64,000 bases of DNA from Zizania palustris (Eukaryota; Streptophyta; Magnoliopsida; Poales; Poaceae). Numbering within the stretch: position 1 is the first letter of the stretch; each line of letters opens with the position of its first letter. The DNA lies in contig JAAALK010000082.1 in assembly GCA_019279435.1 (NCBI GenBank), positions 10,255,455 through 10,319,454 of the forward strand, read 5' to 3'. Under the pieces are notes generated by a model that saw only the letters and a program-made list of their open reading frames with translations, ran no database searches and was not told the DNA's origin. Position numbers and translations under genes: made by a program. Shown piece by piece: positions 11,921 through 23,456 of this stretch.

Positions 11921-11934
11921 AACCTATCCCCCTT
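11921..11934 (-). other. E2 polypurine tract
   Basis: The minus strand reads AAGGGGGATAGGTT directly before the 3' LTR start TGTAACACCCC. Confidence 0.8.
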
Positions 11935-11963
11935 ACAAGAATCTCGTCCTCGAGATTGGAACG

Positions 11964-14900
11964 CTACTCGAATAACTCGGGATATTGGGCTTTCAGTTCG
12001 TCTTCTTTTTCCCAAGTAGCTTCTTCGGCGGGATGGTTGTTCCATTGAACCTTGCAGAAGCGAACGACGCGGCTTCTGGTTACTCTCTCCTTGGTTTCCA
12101 AGATCTTGATGGGTTTCTCTATGTAGGTCAAGTCTTCTTGGACATTGAGCTGCTGAAGGTCGGCTTGCTCGGTGGGTACACGGAGGCACTTCTTCAGTTG
12201 AGAGACATGGAACACATCATGAACTCCTGCCAAGGATGGAGGCAGTTCAAGTTGATATGCCACCTCTCCTTGTCGTCGGATGATCTGGAAAGGTCCGACG
12301 TAGCGGGGTGCTAGTTTGCCTTTCATGTTGAACCTTTGAGTGCCACGGAGGGGAGTGACTCGGAGATAGACATAATCGCCCTCCTCAAAGGCTAGGTCTC
12401 TTCGACGGTTGTCGGCATAGCTCTTCTGACGGGATTGGGCCGCCTTCAATCGGTCTCTTATGATCTTAACCTTCTCTTCAGCTTCTCTTAATAGATCAGT
12501 CCTAAACAGTTGCGACTCTCCAGTTTGATCCCAGTGCAACGACGTTCTGCACTTACGTCCATAGAGTGCTTCGAATGGGGACATTTGCAGGCTGGCCTGA
12601 TAGCTGTTGTTGTAGGAGAACTCGGCATGCGGTAAGTTCTTGTCCCACATTCCGCCAAAGTCTAGAGCACAAGCTCTAAGCATATCCTCCAGTATCTGGT
12701 TGACCCTTTCGGTTTGACCGTCAGTCTGTGGATGATAGGCGGTGCTAAAGTTCAGCCGGGTGCTGAGTTCCTCTTGAAGGTACTTCCAAAACTTGGAGGT
12801 AAATTGACTCCCGCGGTCAGATACAATCTTCTTAGGAACTCCGTGAAGGCACACGATCTGGGTCATATACAACTCAGCCAACTTGGCGACGGTGTAAGTT
12901 GTCTTGACCGGAACGAAGTGAGCTACCTTGGTGAGTCGGTCGACGATCACCCAGATAGAATCATGACCAGCTTGGGTCCTGGGCAGTCCCGTGATGAAGT
13001 CCATCCCTATCTCTTCCCACTTCCATTCAGGGACCTTGAGAGGTTGAAGAAGTCAGGCAGGTCTCTGATGCTCTGCCTTGACTCGTCGGCATGTGTCGCA
13101 CTTGGCCACATACTCAGCTATTTCTCTCTTCATGCTGACCCACCAATATTTTTCCTTCAGGTCTTGATACATCTTTGTACTCCCGGGATGGATGGAGTAT
13201 AGAGTATCGTGGGCTTCTTGAAGGATGAGGGTCTTCAACTCAGGTTTGTCAGGTACGCAGATCCGCTTTCCGAACCAGATGGTACCATGCTCGTCCTCGG
13301 AAAATCCGGGGGCTTTACCCTTCCTCATGTTTTGCTGGATCTCCAGGATGTCTGGGTCTTCCTTCTGCTTTTCTCGGATCTGGTCTATTAAGACAGGCCG
13401 AGACTCCAAGGCAGCGAGGTACGCTCGAGTGGTGATCCCTAGGTTTAGCCTTTCCATCTCCTTGTAAAGTAAAGGAGCTTGGTCCTGAACCATGATGGCA
13501 TTGCAGTACCCTTTTCGACTAAGGGCGTCTGCCACCACATTCGCTTTGCCTGGATGATAATGGATGCCCAAGTCGTAATCCTTAATCAGTTCCAACCATC
13601 TCCTTTGCTTGAGGTTCAGATCTGGTTGGGTGAATATGTACTTGAGGCTCTTGTGGTCGGTGAAGACCTCACACCGATTTCCCACAAGGTAATGTCTCCA
13701 TATCTTCAAGGCATGAACCACGGCTGCTAGTTCCAGGTCGTGGGTTGGGTAGTTCAGCTCATGCGGTCTCAGTTGCCGGGAGGCGTAGGATATCACTTTC
13801 CCTTCTTGCATTAAGACGCATCCCAATCCTTGACGAGAGGCATCACAGTAGACGTGGAAGTCTTTCCGGATGTCTGGCAGAGTCAGAATAGGGGCTGACA
13901 CTAGCTTCTTCTTGAGGGTCTGGAAGCTTTCTTCGCAGTCGGGGGTCCATTCAAATTTCACTTCCTTCTGCAAAAGTCTGGTCATAGGCTTTGCGATATT
14001 GGAAAAATTCTCGATGAACCGGCGGTAGTATCCGGCCAATCCGAGAAAACTCCGGATCTCGGTCACGGTCGTGGGCTGCAGACAGTTGGTTACCGCTTCA
14101 ACGGTGGTTGGGTCCACTGATATTCCTCCGGCAGATATAACATGGCTGAGGAACTTCACCTCAGACGACCAAAATTCGCATTTGCTGTATTTGGCGTACA
14201 GTTGCTGCTCCCTTAGCTTTCCGAGGGTCAGACAGAGGTGAGTCTCGTGTTCTTCCTTGGTCTTGGAGTAAACGAGGATATCATCGATGAATACCACGAT
14301 GAACTTGTCCAAGAACTCCATGAATACATTGTTCATCATGTTCATGAAGAAGGCCGGGGCATTCGTGAGTCCGAACGACATTATGGTGTACTCGTAGAGT
14401 CCATAGCGGGAGGTGAAAGCAGTCTTGGGTATGTCTTCTTCCCTAATCCTCAATTGGTGATAACCTGACCTGAGGTCAATCTTGGAAAACACCGAGGATC
14501 CTTTCAGCTGATCGAACAGGTCGTCGATCCGAGGCAATGGGTACTTGTTCTTGATGGTTACGTCGTTCAAGGCTCTATAGTCCACGCACATCCTATTGGT
14601 CTTGTCCTTCTTCATGGCAAATATAACCGGTGCACCCCAGGGTGGGGTACTCGGTCGAATATACCCTTTTTGCTCTAGCTCTTCGATGTTGCTCTTGACT
14701 TCCGCTAGTTCATTAGCGGCCATCCGGTACGGGCGCTTGGAGATTGGAGTGGTCCCGGGGACAAGTTCGATTCTGAATTCGATGTCCCGCTTGGGAGGCA
14801 TTCCTGGTAGGTCTTCAGGGAAGACGTCCGCAAATTCCTTGACTATGGGTACCTCTTCAAGAGCTATCGAGCGAAGGGATGCTGCGAGTGGTTTGCGACT

Positions 14901-16431
14901 GGTCATTCGAAAGGTGACGGCTGCACCCTCAGGGTTGGTCACCGTGACGAACTTGTTGGCACAGTCGATCACTCCCTTGTGCTTCATCAACCAATCCATC
15001 CCTAGAATAAGGTCGAGTCCGGTGCATTTTATGAGGACTAGCTCAGCCCAAAATAATACTCCTTGGATCTCAATCTGAACCTTAGGGCTGTATAAGCGGG
15101 CTAAGGTCCTATTGCCGGGAGTGGCAATCACCATGGGAATGGGTAGAGGGAGCACGTCCAGTTTGTTTGTTTTCACAAAATCTTCCAAGACGAAGGAGTG
15201 TGTTGCTCCAGAGTCGAATAATATTACGGCCGGTACGGAATTCACAGTAAACGTACCGAGTACGACTTCAGGGGCCTCCTGAGCTTCCTCCGCGCTGATA
15301 TGGTTGACGCGGGCGCGAACTGCCTTGTTGGGTGCCACGCCTTGAGTCTGCTTGGGGTGAGGACACTGGTGCGAATAGTGCCCTTCCTTACAGCAGTTGA
15401 AGCAGACGACTGGCCTCCCTTGGCGATCCTTCAAGATCGGAACCTTGGCGGCTGGCGTCGGCTGAGCGGCCGGAGCTGGTGGAGCGGGGCGAGGATGCCC
15501 GGCGTTGGATCCACCGGCGGCGTGAGGTGGCCTGAAGGCGGGCCGAGGATGGTAGGCGGGCGCTGGTGGTGGAGGGACGAAGCAGGGCCTCTGAGAGTTC
15601 GCCTACTGATGCTTGAAGGCGATCATCTTCCTCTTCTTGAGGTCCAACCTGTTTTGCTCAGTCTCTTGGATGAGCGCTTTGTTGACTAGCCATTGGAAGT
15701 CGGCGTAGTCGGTGGCGACGAGCTGGATGGACAGCTCATACTTAAGTCCGCGGAGGAACTTGGCTTGGCGGAGGGCGTCGGTGCGCACTTCCTCCGGTGC
15801 GTAGCGGGCGAGGCGGTTGAACTCATGGAGGTACTCCATGACGGTCCTGTTGCCTTGTTGCAGGTCGCGGAACTCCTGCTGTTTCACCGCGATGACACCG
15901 GCGGGGACGTGGGCAGCACGAAAAGCGATGGTGAACTCCGCCCAAGTCACCACGTGGTCCTCTGGCTGGGACTCACGATAGTTGTCCCACCATTCAGCGG
16001 TGGGACCCTGAAGCTGGTGAGTGGCGAAGGCCACTCGCTCCCGGTCGGTGCAGGTGAGGAGGTCGAGCTTCTTTCCGATGGTACGAAGCCAATCTCCGGC
16101 CTCCATCGGGTTGGTGGTGTTCGAGAAAATGGGCGGGCGCACGCGCGGAAAACTCCGAGAGTTGCGGAGCGGGCGCGGGTGCTGGTGCGCGAGGGGCTGG
16201 TTCCCCGTTCTGCAGACGGTCCAACTGAGCCTGTTGGTTCTGCATCTGAGTGAGGAGGGCGGTGATCAGTTGGTTTTGATTCACCATCACCTCCGCCAAG
16301 GTGGGGTGGTTGGCGGAGGGCGACCTAGACTGACGCGGGCCCGTTGCACCCCAGTTGGGTACAACACCCTCAGGCGCATCACGGCTTCCTCCTGCTCCGT
16401 TGTTGGAGCCGGTGTTCTGGTGGTCGGCCAT
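11964..16431 (-). pseudogene. E2 gag-pol polyprotein with chromodomain (two stops, one frameshift)
   Basis: The ATG is at 16431 (MADHQNTGSNNGAGG). The N-terminal frame shifts by one base near 16150, and the gag core continues in the frame of 16142-15603 (NPMEAGDWLRTIGKK, GPTAEWWDNY). A TAG at 15603-15605 follows KHQ, after which the same frame runs through a proline-rich linker to a CCHC knuckle (CFNCCKEGHYSHQC, about 15400), protease (FDSGATHSF), RT (FSKIDLRSGYHQLRI, FIDDILVYSK), RNase H (DASRQGLGCVLMQ) and the integrase zinc domain. A TGA at 13053-13055 interrupts integrase. The core resumes in frame (MDFITGLPRTQ, SDRGSQF, HPQTDGQTERVN), and the protein ends in a chromodomain (WNNHPAEEATWE), stop at 11964. 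Functional if the three lesions are ignored; as read, dead or dependent on readthrough. Confidence 0.92.
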
Positions 16432-16618
16432 CTTCTGAACTCATAAGGTTATAAGGCAAAAAGTTGACAACACAATTAACAAGAATAGTTTAAGCATATA
16501 TAAATCAAGTGGTAAAATATTCATTATAATAAAGTTCTTATTCTACCCACAACACACTCGTCGTGGGTAGCACCACATACAAAATTAAGCTTCTTATTTA
16601 AATAGCGACTCCTAACGC
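16432..16618 (-). other. E2 leader between extra ORF and gag
   Basis: 187 bases, AT-rich, with no motif I can assign. It separates the stop of the upstream ORF from the gag ATG. Confidence 0.6.
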
Positions 16619-17398
16619 CTACTTGCCACCGGAGGCGGTCTCCGTGCTCTCGGAACCACGGGTATGCGGCTCCAGAGGGATGGTGGGTTCGAGAAAGTTC
16701 TCGATGATGGAGTCGGAGACGAGGCCGGGGCGCGGTGCAGGGGCGCTGGTGGAGGGTCTGGCGGGGGAGGGTCGTGGCGGGATCCTCTTGGGGCGGGGGA
16801 GGGGCTCACGGATGGGCTTCTTCTTCCTTGGAAGAAGAGGAACCATCTCCGCAATATCCTTCTGCAGCTGCATGATCTTGCGCTGCAACTCGCCATTCTA
16901 TTGGATCAAGTTCTTCGTTTCTTCCCGAAGGAACTCAACCGCCTCATGGTGCTCGTCGGCGTTGAGCACCGCCTCGGTGTGGAGATCGTCCATAGCCTGT
17001 AGAAGACGCGACTGCCGGGCCATGACCGGATCACGCACGGAGTGAACTCCGAGGTAGATGCTACGGTGGGCTCCGGGAGTACGCTTCGGCACAAGCCGGA
17101 AGGACGAGTTCTGAAGACGATCATCGTAGATCATCCTCAACTCCATGAGGGCCTGGAGGGCGACTCGTTGGCACGCGACATCGAAAGTCGGGCCTCCAAG
17201 TGCTGTGGTGTAGGGCGACAGGTGTTCTCCGGAGCCGTGGACGGTGAGGGAGACGTCGCAAGGCCCAGCGAACTCGTCGGGGTACACTCCTTGGAATTCG
17301 GGTTCGAAGAGGAACCCGAGGAAGGTGAGCATCATACGGAGCTCCCGGACGAAGCCCTCGTAGTGGCGGCAGTAGTTGTGCACTTGGTATACCGGCAT
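16619..17398 (-). pseudogene. E2 extra ORF between PBS and gag, unknown function
   Basis: 260 codons in the sense direction, starting at ATG 17398 (MPVYQVHNYCRHYEGFVREL) and ending at TAG 16619-16621. One in-frame TAG at 16898-16900 splits it into 166 and 93 residues. The N-terminal half looks globular (FLFEPEFQGVYPDEFAGP, ALGGPTFDVACQRVALQALM). The middle is probably a coiled coil (NADEHHEAVEFLREETKNL, then NGELQRKIMQLQKDIAEM). The C-terminus is basic and proline-rich, ending ESTETASGGK. It matches no gag, protease or envelope motif that I recognise. Extra ORFs are known in plant Gypsy elements, mostly in the Tat lineage. Its role here is unknown; RNA or capsid binding are only guesses. Confidence 0.65.
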
Positions 17399-17520
17399 CT
17401 ACAAAACAGCAAGTTGAATAAAAGTGAGGAGAGGAACAAAGTTTATAGAGTAGATTTTTCGAGAAATAATTTCCTGTGGCTAATGGCTGGGCGGGTCTGT
17501 TTGGCTTCCTACAGTCGAGT

Positions 17521-17534
17521 CGGCTCTGATACCA
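17521..17534 (-). other. E2 primer binding site (initiator tRNA-Met type)
   Basis: The minus strand reads TGGTATCAGAGCCG three bases after the 5' LTR end TACA. It matches the initiator tRNA-Met 3' end used by most plant LTR retrotransposons. Confidence 0.9.
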
Positions 17535-17537
17535 TCT

Positions 17538-20500
17538 TGTAGCGCCCCGATTTATCAAATCGAGACATTATTGAATTTCAGAAGAAAAACAATAATACAA
17601 GAGGTTCATCATGCGACAACGTACAAACGACAATATCCATGGTACGCAGACCATATTTATTACATCAAAGTTTTAGTAGAAGCAGTATTAAAAATAATTA
17701 AAAAGCGGCATGACGAACATCTTCTTCAGGATCTTTCTTCTCGACTGGGTTGCTACTCCAGACCGTCTTCGTAGTAAGCATCCTCTGTGGGGTCCAATGG
17801 GTATGAGTACAAAAAGTACTCAAAAAGCCACCGCAAATGCAAGTAATAATGCAGGATAATAAACAAGGAAGGGTAATGGCTAACATTGCGGAAAAGTACA
17901 GTTTCAGTTATTGCATTTAGTGTAATCATATTTTAATCATGCGGAAAAATAAACATGAATATCAACATCATCAACTAACTGGAGGAGTACGTTTTACCTC
18001 CTCGCACAACAGTCCTTACATGTCAATCCATCATGCACATACATATTCAACGTAATCTAACTGGGGGATGTCACGCAACCCGCCCTTAACCGTGGGCTCG
18101 GCTTTTCGAAAAGATTTAAGACTCTGATCAGAGATGTACTACTGTACCCACAAGGCACGCACTCATCCCAAACGAGATGACCCATACCACGGGAACTCGT
18201 GCCAAAACCTCGATATGAAATGCTCCAAGCGATAACCACCCACTCTAGGTTTCGCCGGCGCGCCGGGCCGCATCCCGGCTAACGTCGCACCCCCTTTTGC
18301 GCCACATTGGTACAAGTCACCCGCAGGTGCAACTTGACCCATCTCCAAATGGTGGCCTCGGTTTGGAACAATCCATACCTTAGTTAGGACTTACCCACTA
18401 GACTTGTGGTTACTACGTAAGTGTATTGCAACGGATCCCTCAGACCGGTCCTTATAGTGCCCCGGGTGCTACCGACCAATGCCCTAGCTTGCACCCGGAA
18501 CCCACCATGCATACACTCACAACCATAACTCATCACCAACGGAAATCCAAGGGTAAGAAGTAACGGGGATCATATAATAGAACCATTCTGCTACGACTCA
18601 TTTTTATCCTATAGCGATCGTGTCAATACATTGGACACTAGCTAATATCATTGATCATATGGTGACAAGGAGTTTAGGCTAGAGAGCATGGCTTGGGTTG
18701 CACATCAAGGTTGGGGGATCCTAAATAAATATATTGTAAGGGTTCATTTGACTAATGCACATATAACCTATGTGTTTTAGCGATAGTTTAATCAAACATG
18801 GGTTCAATATGCTCAAAATATTGGTTTGGTGACTTGCCTTGTTCAGCAAAGGGAGAGGGAGGGACTTCGGGAAAGTACTCCGGCTCATCTGCGACGTCGT
18901 AGTCTTTTTGGTATAGTAAAGTAAAATAAAAAGAACACAACGTTCAATCAAACAATATAACATTACATTATAAGCACAGAAGTTAAAGTTGGTTTGATTA
19001 TAAATAAAATAAGTTCAATGGTTAAGGTTCTGTGGTTTATTTCATAAATAAATTTTAAAGGAATTAAAGAGTTGGCCTTTTTAGAAAAGGGTATTTAAAT
19101 GTGATTATTGCCATACTAAGTTCTCAAATAAATGTGAAATGAAAAGTTCATGTTAATTTTGATGGTTTTCAGTAAAAGGGACAGAATGGAAATAAATCTA
19201 AATTTTTCTGAAGTTTAAACATTTGAATTTATATTTTAATCCTAAAGGCATTTGAATATTCATTTGAATAAACATGAAAAAGTCAAAGTAAACCTACTGT
19301 TTTTATTGCATAAACATGTAGAGAATAATATTATGGATTTTCTTAAATTGGAATGGCAATTTTTAGAGTTCAAATGCACCAGATATGAATTTTACAAGTT
19401 TAAAAGTATTTCTGAAATTCATTTTCAATTTTTAAACCCCTCAGGTCCACGGTGAGCCAGGCCCACGGTGAACCCGCACACTGTGCGCGTGCGCCGGGTC
19501 GATCTGGACCGTTGGATCCAGATCCAACGTGCGAGGGCGAGGCGGGGGAGTTAAAGTGACGTGGACGGCCAGGATTAAAACGTTTGAACCAGTACGCGAT
19601 GGACGGCTTAGATGCGATGCGGGGTTTTAAAACTAACGGACGCACGAGATTAAAACGTACCCCTTCGCACAGATCCAACGGCGCCGATTAAACCACACGA
19701 GGGATTAAATCAGTACCGTTAGATCCAGATCGCACGGCGCGGATCGAATCCGACACGGCACGGGTACTTGACCCATGCTGGTCGTCTTCTCCGGCGATGG
19801 CGAGCGGGCCAGGGGCCACGGCGAGCTATGGCGGTCGAAGCTAAGGCCTAAAATGGAAAGAGGGTGCTACGGGGATCACGAGGGTACCTCGGCGGTGAGA
19901 AAAGACCGACGGCGTGAGGCCGGTGACGAGCGGAGGCGGCGACGGTGTTCGGGTCCTCGGTGGTGACGGCGATCCGGCGAGGTTCGTCGTCGACGGAGTG
20001 GTGGCCGAGGTCGGTGAGGTCTTGGCGGTCACGACGGTGGCGGAGGCACGGACGGGGACGGTCCAAGGCGACGGCGAGCGGTGGCCGGAGGCGGAGTAGG
20101 GGTATTGCGCTAAAAGGCGAAGTGTGGGCGCTCGGCTTGGTCTGAGTGCAATTGGATGCGTGAACCGAACGCGGTGGAGGGCCGTGGTTTATATAGGGGT
20201 ACCGGCGGGGGCAGGGAGGGCTCAATCGATGGTGGCCGGGGATAAATGCGCCTTGATGCCGACGAGCTCGGGTTGAACGCGGTTCAACGCACCTGGACGC
20301 GAATCGGGGGAGATTAATATGGGGAAACGGTCGGCGCGTTGAGGGGAATTCATTGCAGGCGTCGGATTAAAGGGAGGGGGCCGGCGAGGGCGGATCCTAG
20401 GAGGAGTTAGGGCTTCGGCTGGCGAGGGGGGGGGATCCGGGGGCGGATCTCGCGGGGACGACGGATCTGACAGGCGGGGGCCACACGCCAGTGAGCGTGA

Positions 20501-20938
20501 ACGAGCGAGGGAGGCGGCTGACGGGTGGGGCCGAGGCGTCGGGCGCGCGTGCGAGGGGAGGCAATCGGCGCCGACAGGTGGGACCAGGCTGTCAGCCTAA
20601 GGCGAGCGCGGGTGATGGGCTGGGCCGGCCGGGAGAGAGAGAAGGGAGGAGAGGGAGCCCATTACTGTTTTAAAGCATTTCTGAATAAAAATAATTCCAG
20701 AAAATAGATTAAAATCTTAGGGCTACTTCCAAGGTTGGTAAAAATTTATAAAAATTCTCAAAAATATATCTTGGTCTTAGGATCATATACAAAAAGTTTC
20801 ACCTCCTAATTTGGCCATCTACTCTATGTTGTAGTTTAATTGGGTATAAAAGGGTATTTAAAGTATTTTCAGAAATATATATTCCAAGAAATTGAATTTA
20901 ATAATATTTTTATTGTATTGAAAATTTGGGGTGTTACA
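17538..20938 (-). repeat. E2 5' LTR
   Basis: 3401 bp. It is the partner of 8553-11920 and starts TGTAACACCCC at 20938. A TATA box (TATATAAAC) lies at 20187-20195. It has an extra 30-base segment at about 19876-19905 relative to the 3' LTR. No gene lies inside it. Confidence 0.95.
20187..20195 (-). promoter_or_regulatory. E2 5' LTR TATA box
   Basis: CTATATAAACC on the minus strand, 743 bases from the LTR start. This is the promoter copy that would drive E2 genomic RNA. Confidence 0.62.
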
Positions 20939-20943
20939 CGAGT
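20939..20943 (+). repeat. Target site duplication of E2, right copy (cgagt)
   Basis: Identical to 8548-8552. E1 coding sequence resumes here. Confidence 0.93.
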
Positions 20944-22528
20944 CCTCGGTATTCTCAAAGATGGCGTTGCGTGGGCCGAGGTTCAATTGAGCGACCTCGG
21001 CCTCATCCTGCGGTAGGGCGAACTCGGCGGGCAGTGTGACGATGTTGATGTCCATCACCTAGGGTGCAGGCCCCTCGGAGACGGGCGAGTAATCGTCATC
21101 AAGCATGTCGTCGTCGTCATCGCTCGAACTGGGAGCCGGGTTGGTTACCTCAACGAGCTTCACCCTCCATACCTGTCTTGTAGCTGGCCGAGGGCGGATT
21201 TCCTCGAAGAAAGCATCGCGCTCGTCCTCGGCTTTCTTCTTGCGCATCTCCTATGCCCGTAGCCATTGTAGGCGTCTCTTCTGTGATTTGGACATGCCTG
21301 GGGGCACCAAAGATGGTTGCGGCTTGGTGCCGGGTGCTACTGCCCTGCCTACCCTGTACTCGGAGTGGCCTTCGATGTGGACCCCGGTAGTCATACCAGC
21401 CTTACCCGGCCGATCGAACCCAGCTTCGGCGCGGGCTCTGACCAAAGTATGGGACTCACCTCCGTCAGACTCCGGCGATGAAGCCTTTTGGGATTGGGAC
21501 TTCCTGAGACCCCACTCTGATGGTGATAGCTTCAGACTCCCTTTCCTCGGGCTCCTCGTGCCTGCACCCTTCGACTTCGCTCTGCATGGTCCAATTTGGA
21601 GGTACCACAGACAGCCTGTGGATGATGCCACCCTCCGCTACGTATGTTTGTCCCTGCCATATGTAATATTCCGAAGGAAAACAAGGCATAGTGTTAAGTT
21701 GCGGAGGGTACTCCGGCCTGGACACGTGCGGAGCCCATGGAGTTCCTGCCCACTTGTTCGGCGGAGGCATAGGTGGCTCTAATGGCCTCGCCCACTGTGA
21801 GCCGAACCCGTTACCCGGAGGGGGGTTCGGTAGAGTCGACGGTGTCTCAAACCATACCAATGAAGTGTCCCACCATGCTGGAGGTACGTTCGACCAGTGC
21901 GGGCCGAAGCCTCCCTTCGGAGAGACCGTCCAAAATGGTGCGGGGTTCGGCCATTGGGGGCCAAAGTTGCTGTACAGGGGTTTCGGCCACTGAGGCTCGA
22001 AGCCACCGCACGGGGATCGGCCATTGAGGCTCGAAGCCGTTGTACGGGGCATCAGGCGACTGTGGCCCGAAGCCGTTGTGTAGAGGGCTCGGCTGCTTCG
22101 GTCCGAAGTCGCCCTTCGAAAGTCTTGGCCCCTTCAGCTGCCCTAGTTTCCTAGTGCGGGGACCTTCTTCCCTGGCCCTTCTTCGATGCTTGTTCAGCAA
22201 CATGTTGTACGTTACCTTCGACCTCTTGTGAGCCTTATCCGAAGGGGTGTTAATGTTCTATTTCCACGCTCCTACCTCGGGGTTCTTCGGTATGAGCGTG
22301 CGAGTGCACGGCTCTCCAACAATTACATCCTTCCCCTTAGCCGACTCGGCCTGTTCTGGCCGAATCAACACCTTCTTCTCGCCGAGGTCGACGGCGTTGA
22401 CGGGAAAAGGATCTTTATCCAGCTTCATCTTTGGATTATGGTCTATCTTTAATCATTCTTCTTCTATGGCCGATTGGATCTACCGTCGAAAAACATTGCA
22501 GTCATTAGTGTTACTTACAGTACGGATG

Positions 22529-22533
22529 CTTCT
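22529..22533 (+). repeat. Target site duplication of E3, left copy (cttct)
   Basis: Identical to 30317-30321. Confidence 0.92.
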
Positions 22534-23442
22534 TGATGTGGACATCACTTCACATGATACACACATGGAGCCTCCACCTACAATTCAACTACAAGGACCA
22601 ATCACACGCGCCCGTGCCCGTCGCTTGAACCATGAGGTTAATTCGTTCCTTAGCAACTTTGATTATATTTGTTTGGATGGGATGCTACTGAATACTAGTG
22701 ATATTTTGTTGCTTAGGAACATGGGAGATGGAATAGGAGAGTCGGAGTTGAAGACGGAGCCGCACGGATGATTTGAAGTCAAGAATTCGCTGGTTCGGAC
22801 TACATCGACCACCATTCACCAAAATGGGCATAACTTCCTCATACGAAGTCCGATTGGCGCGTTCTTGGACTTTTTGGAAAGCTGAGGAGAAGACGGATCT
22901 TTTGCCGTTGGTTTCACATCATTTGGAGTCTCGAGTCGACCTATGTATTTAAAACAGTCCTGCGTGACAGAACTGGGCCGTGTTGGCCATAATTTGAGTC
23001 TGTACGTCTTCTAGCCCACAGCCCAAGTCTGTTCCCCTTCCACAGGCCGCCGCCCTATATATTCTCACGCCAGCCACCTCTAGGGTTAGGTTTTGCTTTG
23101 TTGCATCTACACTGTTGTGTTTAGATCCCGCCTCTTGCACCGGACCGATTGGCTGCTGCATTGGCGTTTGTGAAACCTCACCTTATCCTCGTTTGTCTGT
23201 GATTTGGCATTCGATTTGTATCCTTCCTGTTCTTGCTTGTGTTCTTGGGTTCGCTTGCAGGAATTAGCCTTCGTGGCGAGGTCAATCGCGTTCTGCGTGG
23301 TTGATAACCAACGGAGACAGTGGTGTAACGATTGCAAGGTTTTGATCCGCCGGACCAGAGCCTTGGATCGCCAACGTCGAGATTCTCCACCAACCCAAGT
23401 TTATCCTTTACCTAGCGGAAGATCGGGACCACTCCCCCATCA
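22534..23442 (+). repeat. E3 5' LTR
   Basis: 909 bp, TGATGTGGACATC to CCCCATCA. It carries a copy of the pol 3' end (to 22771) that is not translated as pol here. Confidence 0.95.
23056..23062 (+). promoter_or_regulatory. E3 5' LTR TATA box
   Basis: CCCTATATATTCTC about 522 bases into the LTR, followed by the likely R region. The 3' LTR copy is at 29930-29936. Confidence 0.6.
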
Positions 23443-23444
23443 GC

Positions 23445-23456
23445 TGGTATCAGAGC
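23445..23456 (+). other. E3 primer binding site
   Basis: TGGTATCAGAGC two bases after the LTR end CATCA. Complementary to initiator tRNA-Met. Confidence 0.9.

Larger units (their letters stand above)
8553..20938 (-). mobile_element. E2: complete chromodomain Gypsy element (Tekay-like)
   Basis: 12.4 kb with two long LTRs (3368 and 3401 bp), TSD cgagt, PBS, an extra ORF before gag, gag-pol ending in a chromodomain, and a polypurine tract. LTRs start TGTAACACCCC and end GGGGCGCTACA on the minus strand. Chromodomain plus very long LTRs of this type suggests the Tekay (Del) clade of chromoviruses; the clade is inference. By eye the LTRs differ by roughly 1-2 percent plus one 30-base indel, so it is older than E3 and E8. 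gag-pol has one frameshift and two stops, so this copy is probably defective. Confidence 0.93.
20939..22533 (-). pseudogene. E1 gag C-terminal part (middle segment of E1)
   Basis: This fills the gap between E2 and E3 and is read on the minus strand. Near 22505 TNDCNVFRR and IQSAIEEE lie in one frame but with TAG and TGA stops. Then come MKLDKDPFPVNAVDLGEKKV, NMLLNKHRRRAREEG, a tandem FGPQWP-type proline- and tryptophan-rich region (22130-21850), MSKSQKRRLQWLRA near 21290, an acidic DDDDDMLDDDYSPVSEG stretch, and MMDINIVTLPAEFALPQDE leading into protease. This matches the spacer between gag and protease of grass Tat-type elements. Several frame changes and stops show decay. It joins to 30317-31364 on the 5' side and to 8552 on the 3' side. 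Confidence 0.78.

Noticed and set aside
15994..16431. 145-residue protein as a gene of its own
   Set aside because: It is the N-terminal part of E2 gag read past a one-base frameshift; the last 40 or so residues are out of frame.
17521..17534. tRNA-like sequence
   Set aside because: It is only a 14-base primer binding site; no cloverleaf is present. The same holds at 23445 and 51621.
22247..22771. 174-residue plus-strand ORF
   Set aside because: It spans the E1/E3 junction; its second half is the pol tail copied in the E3 5' LTR.
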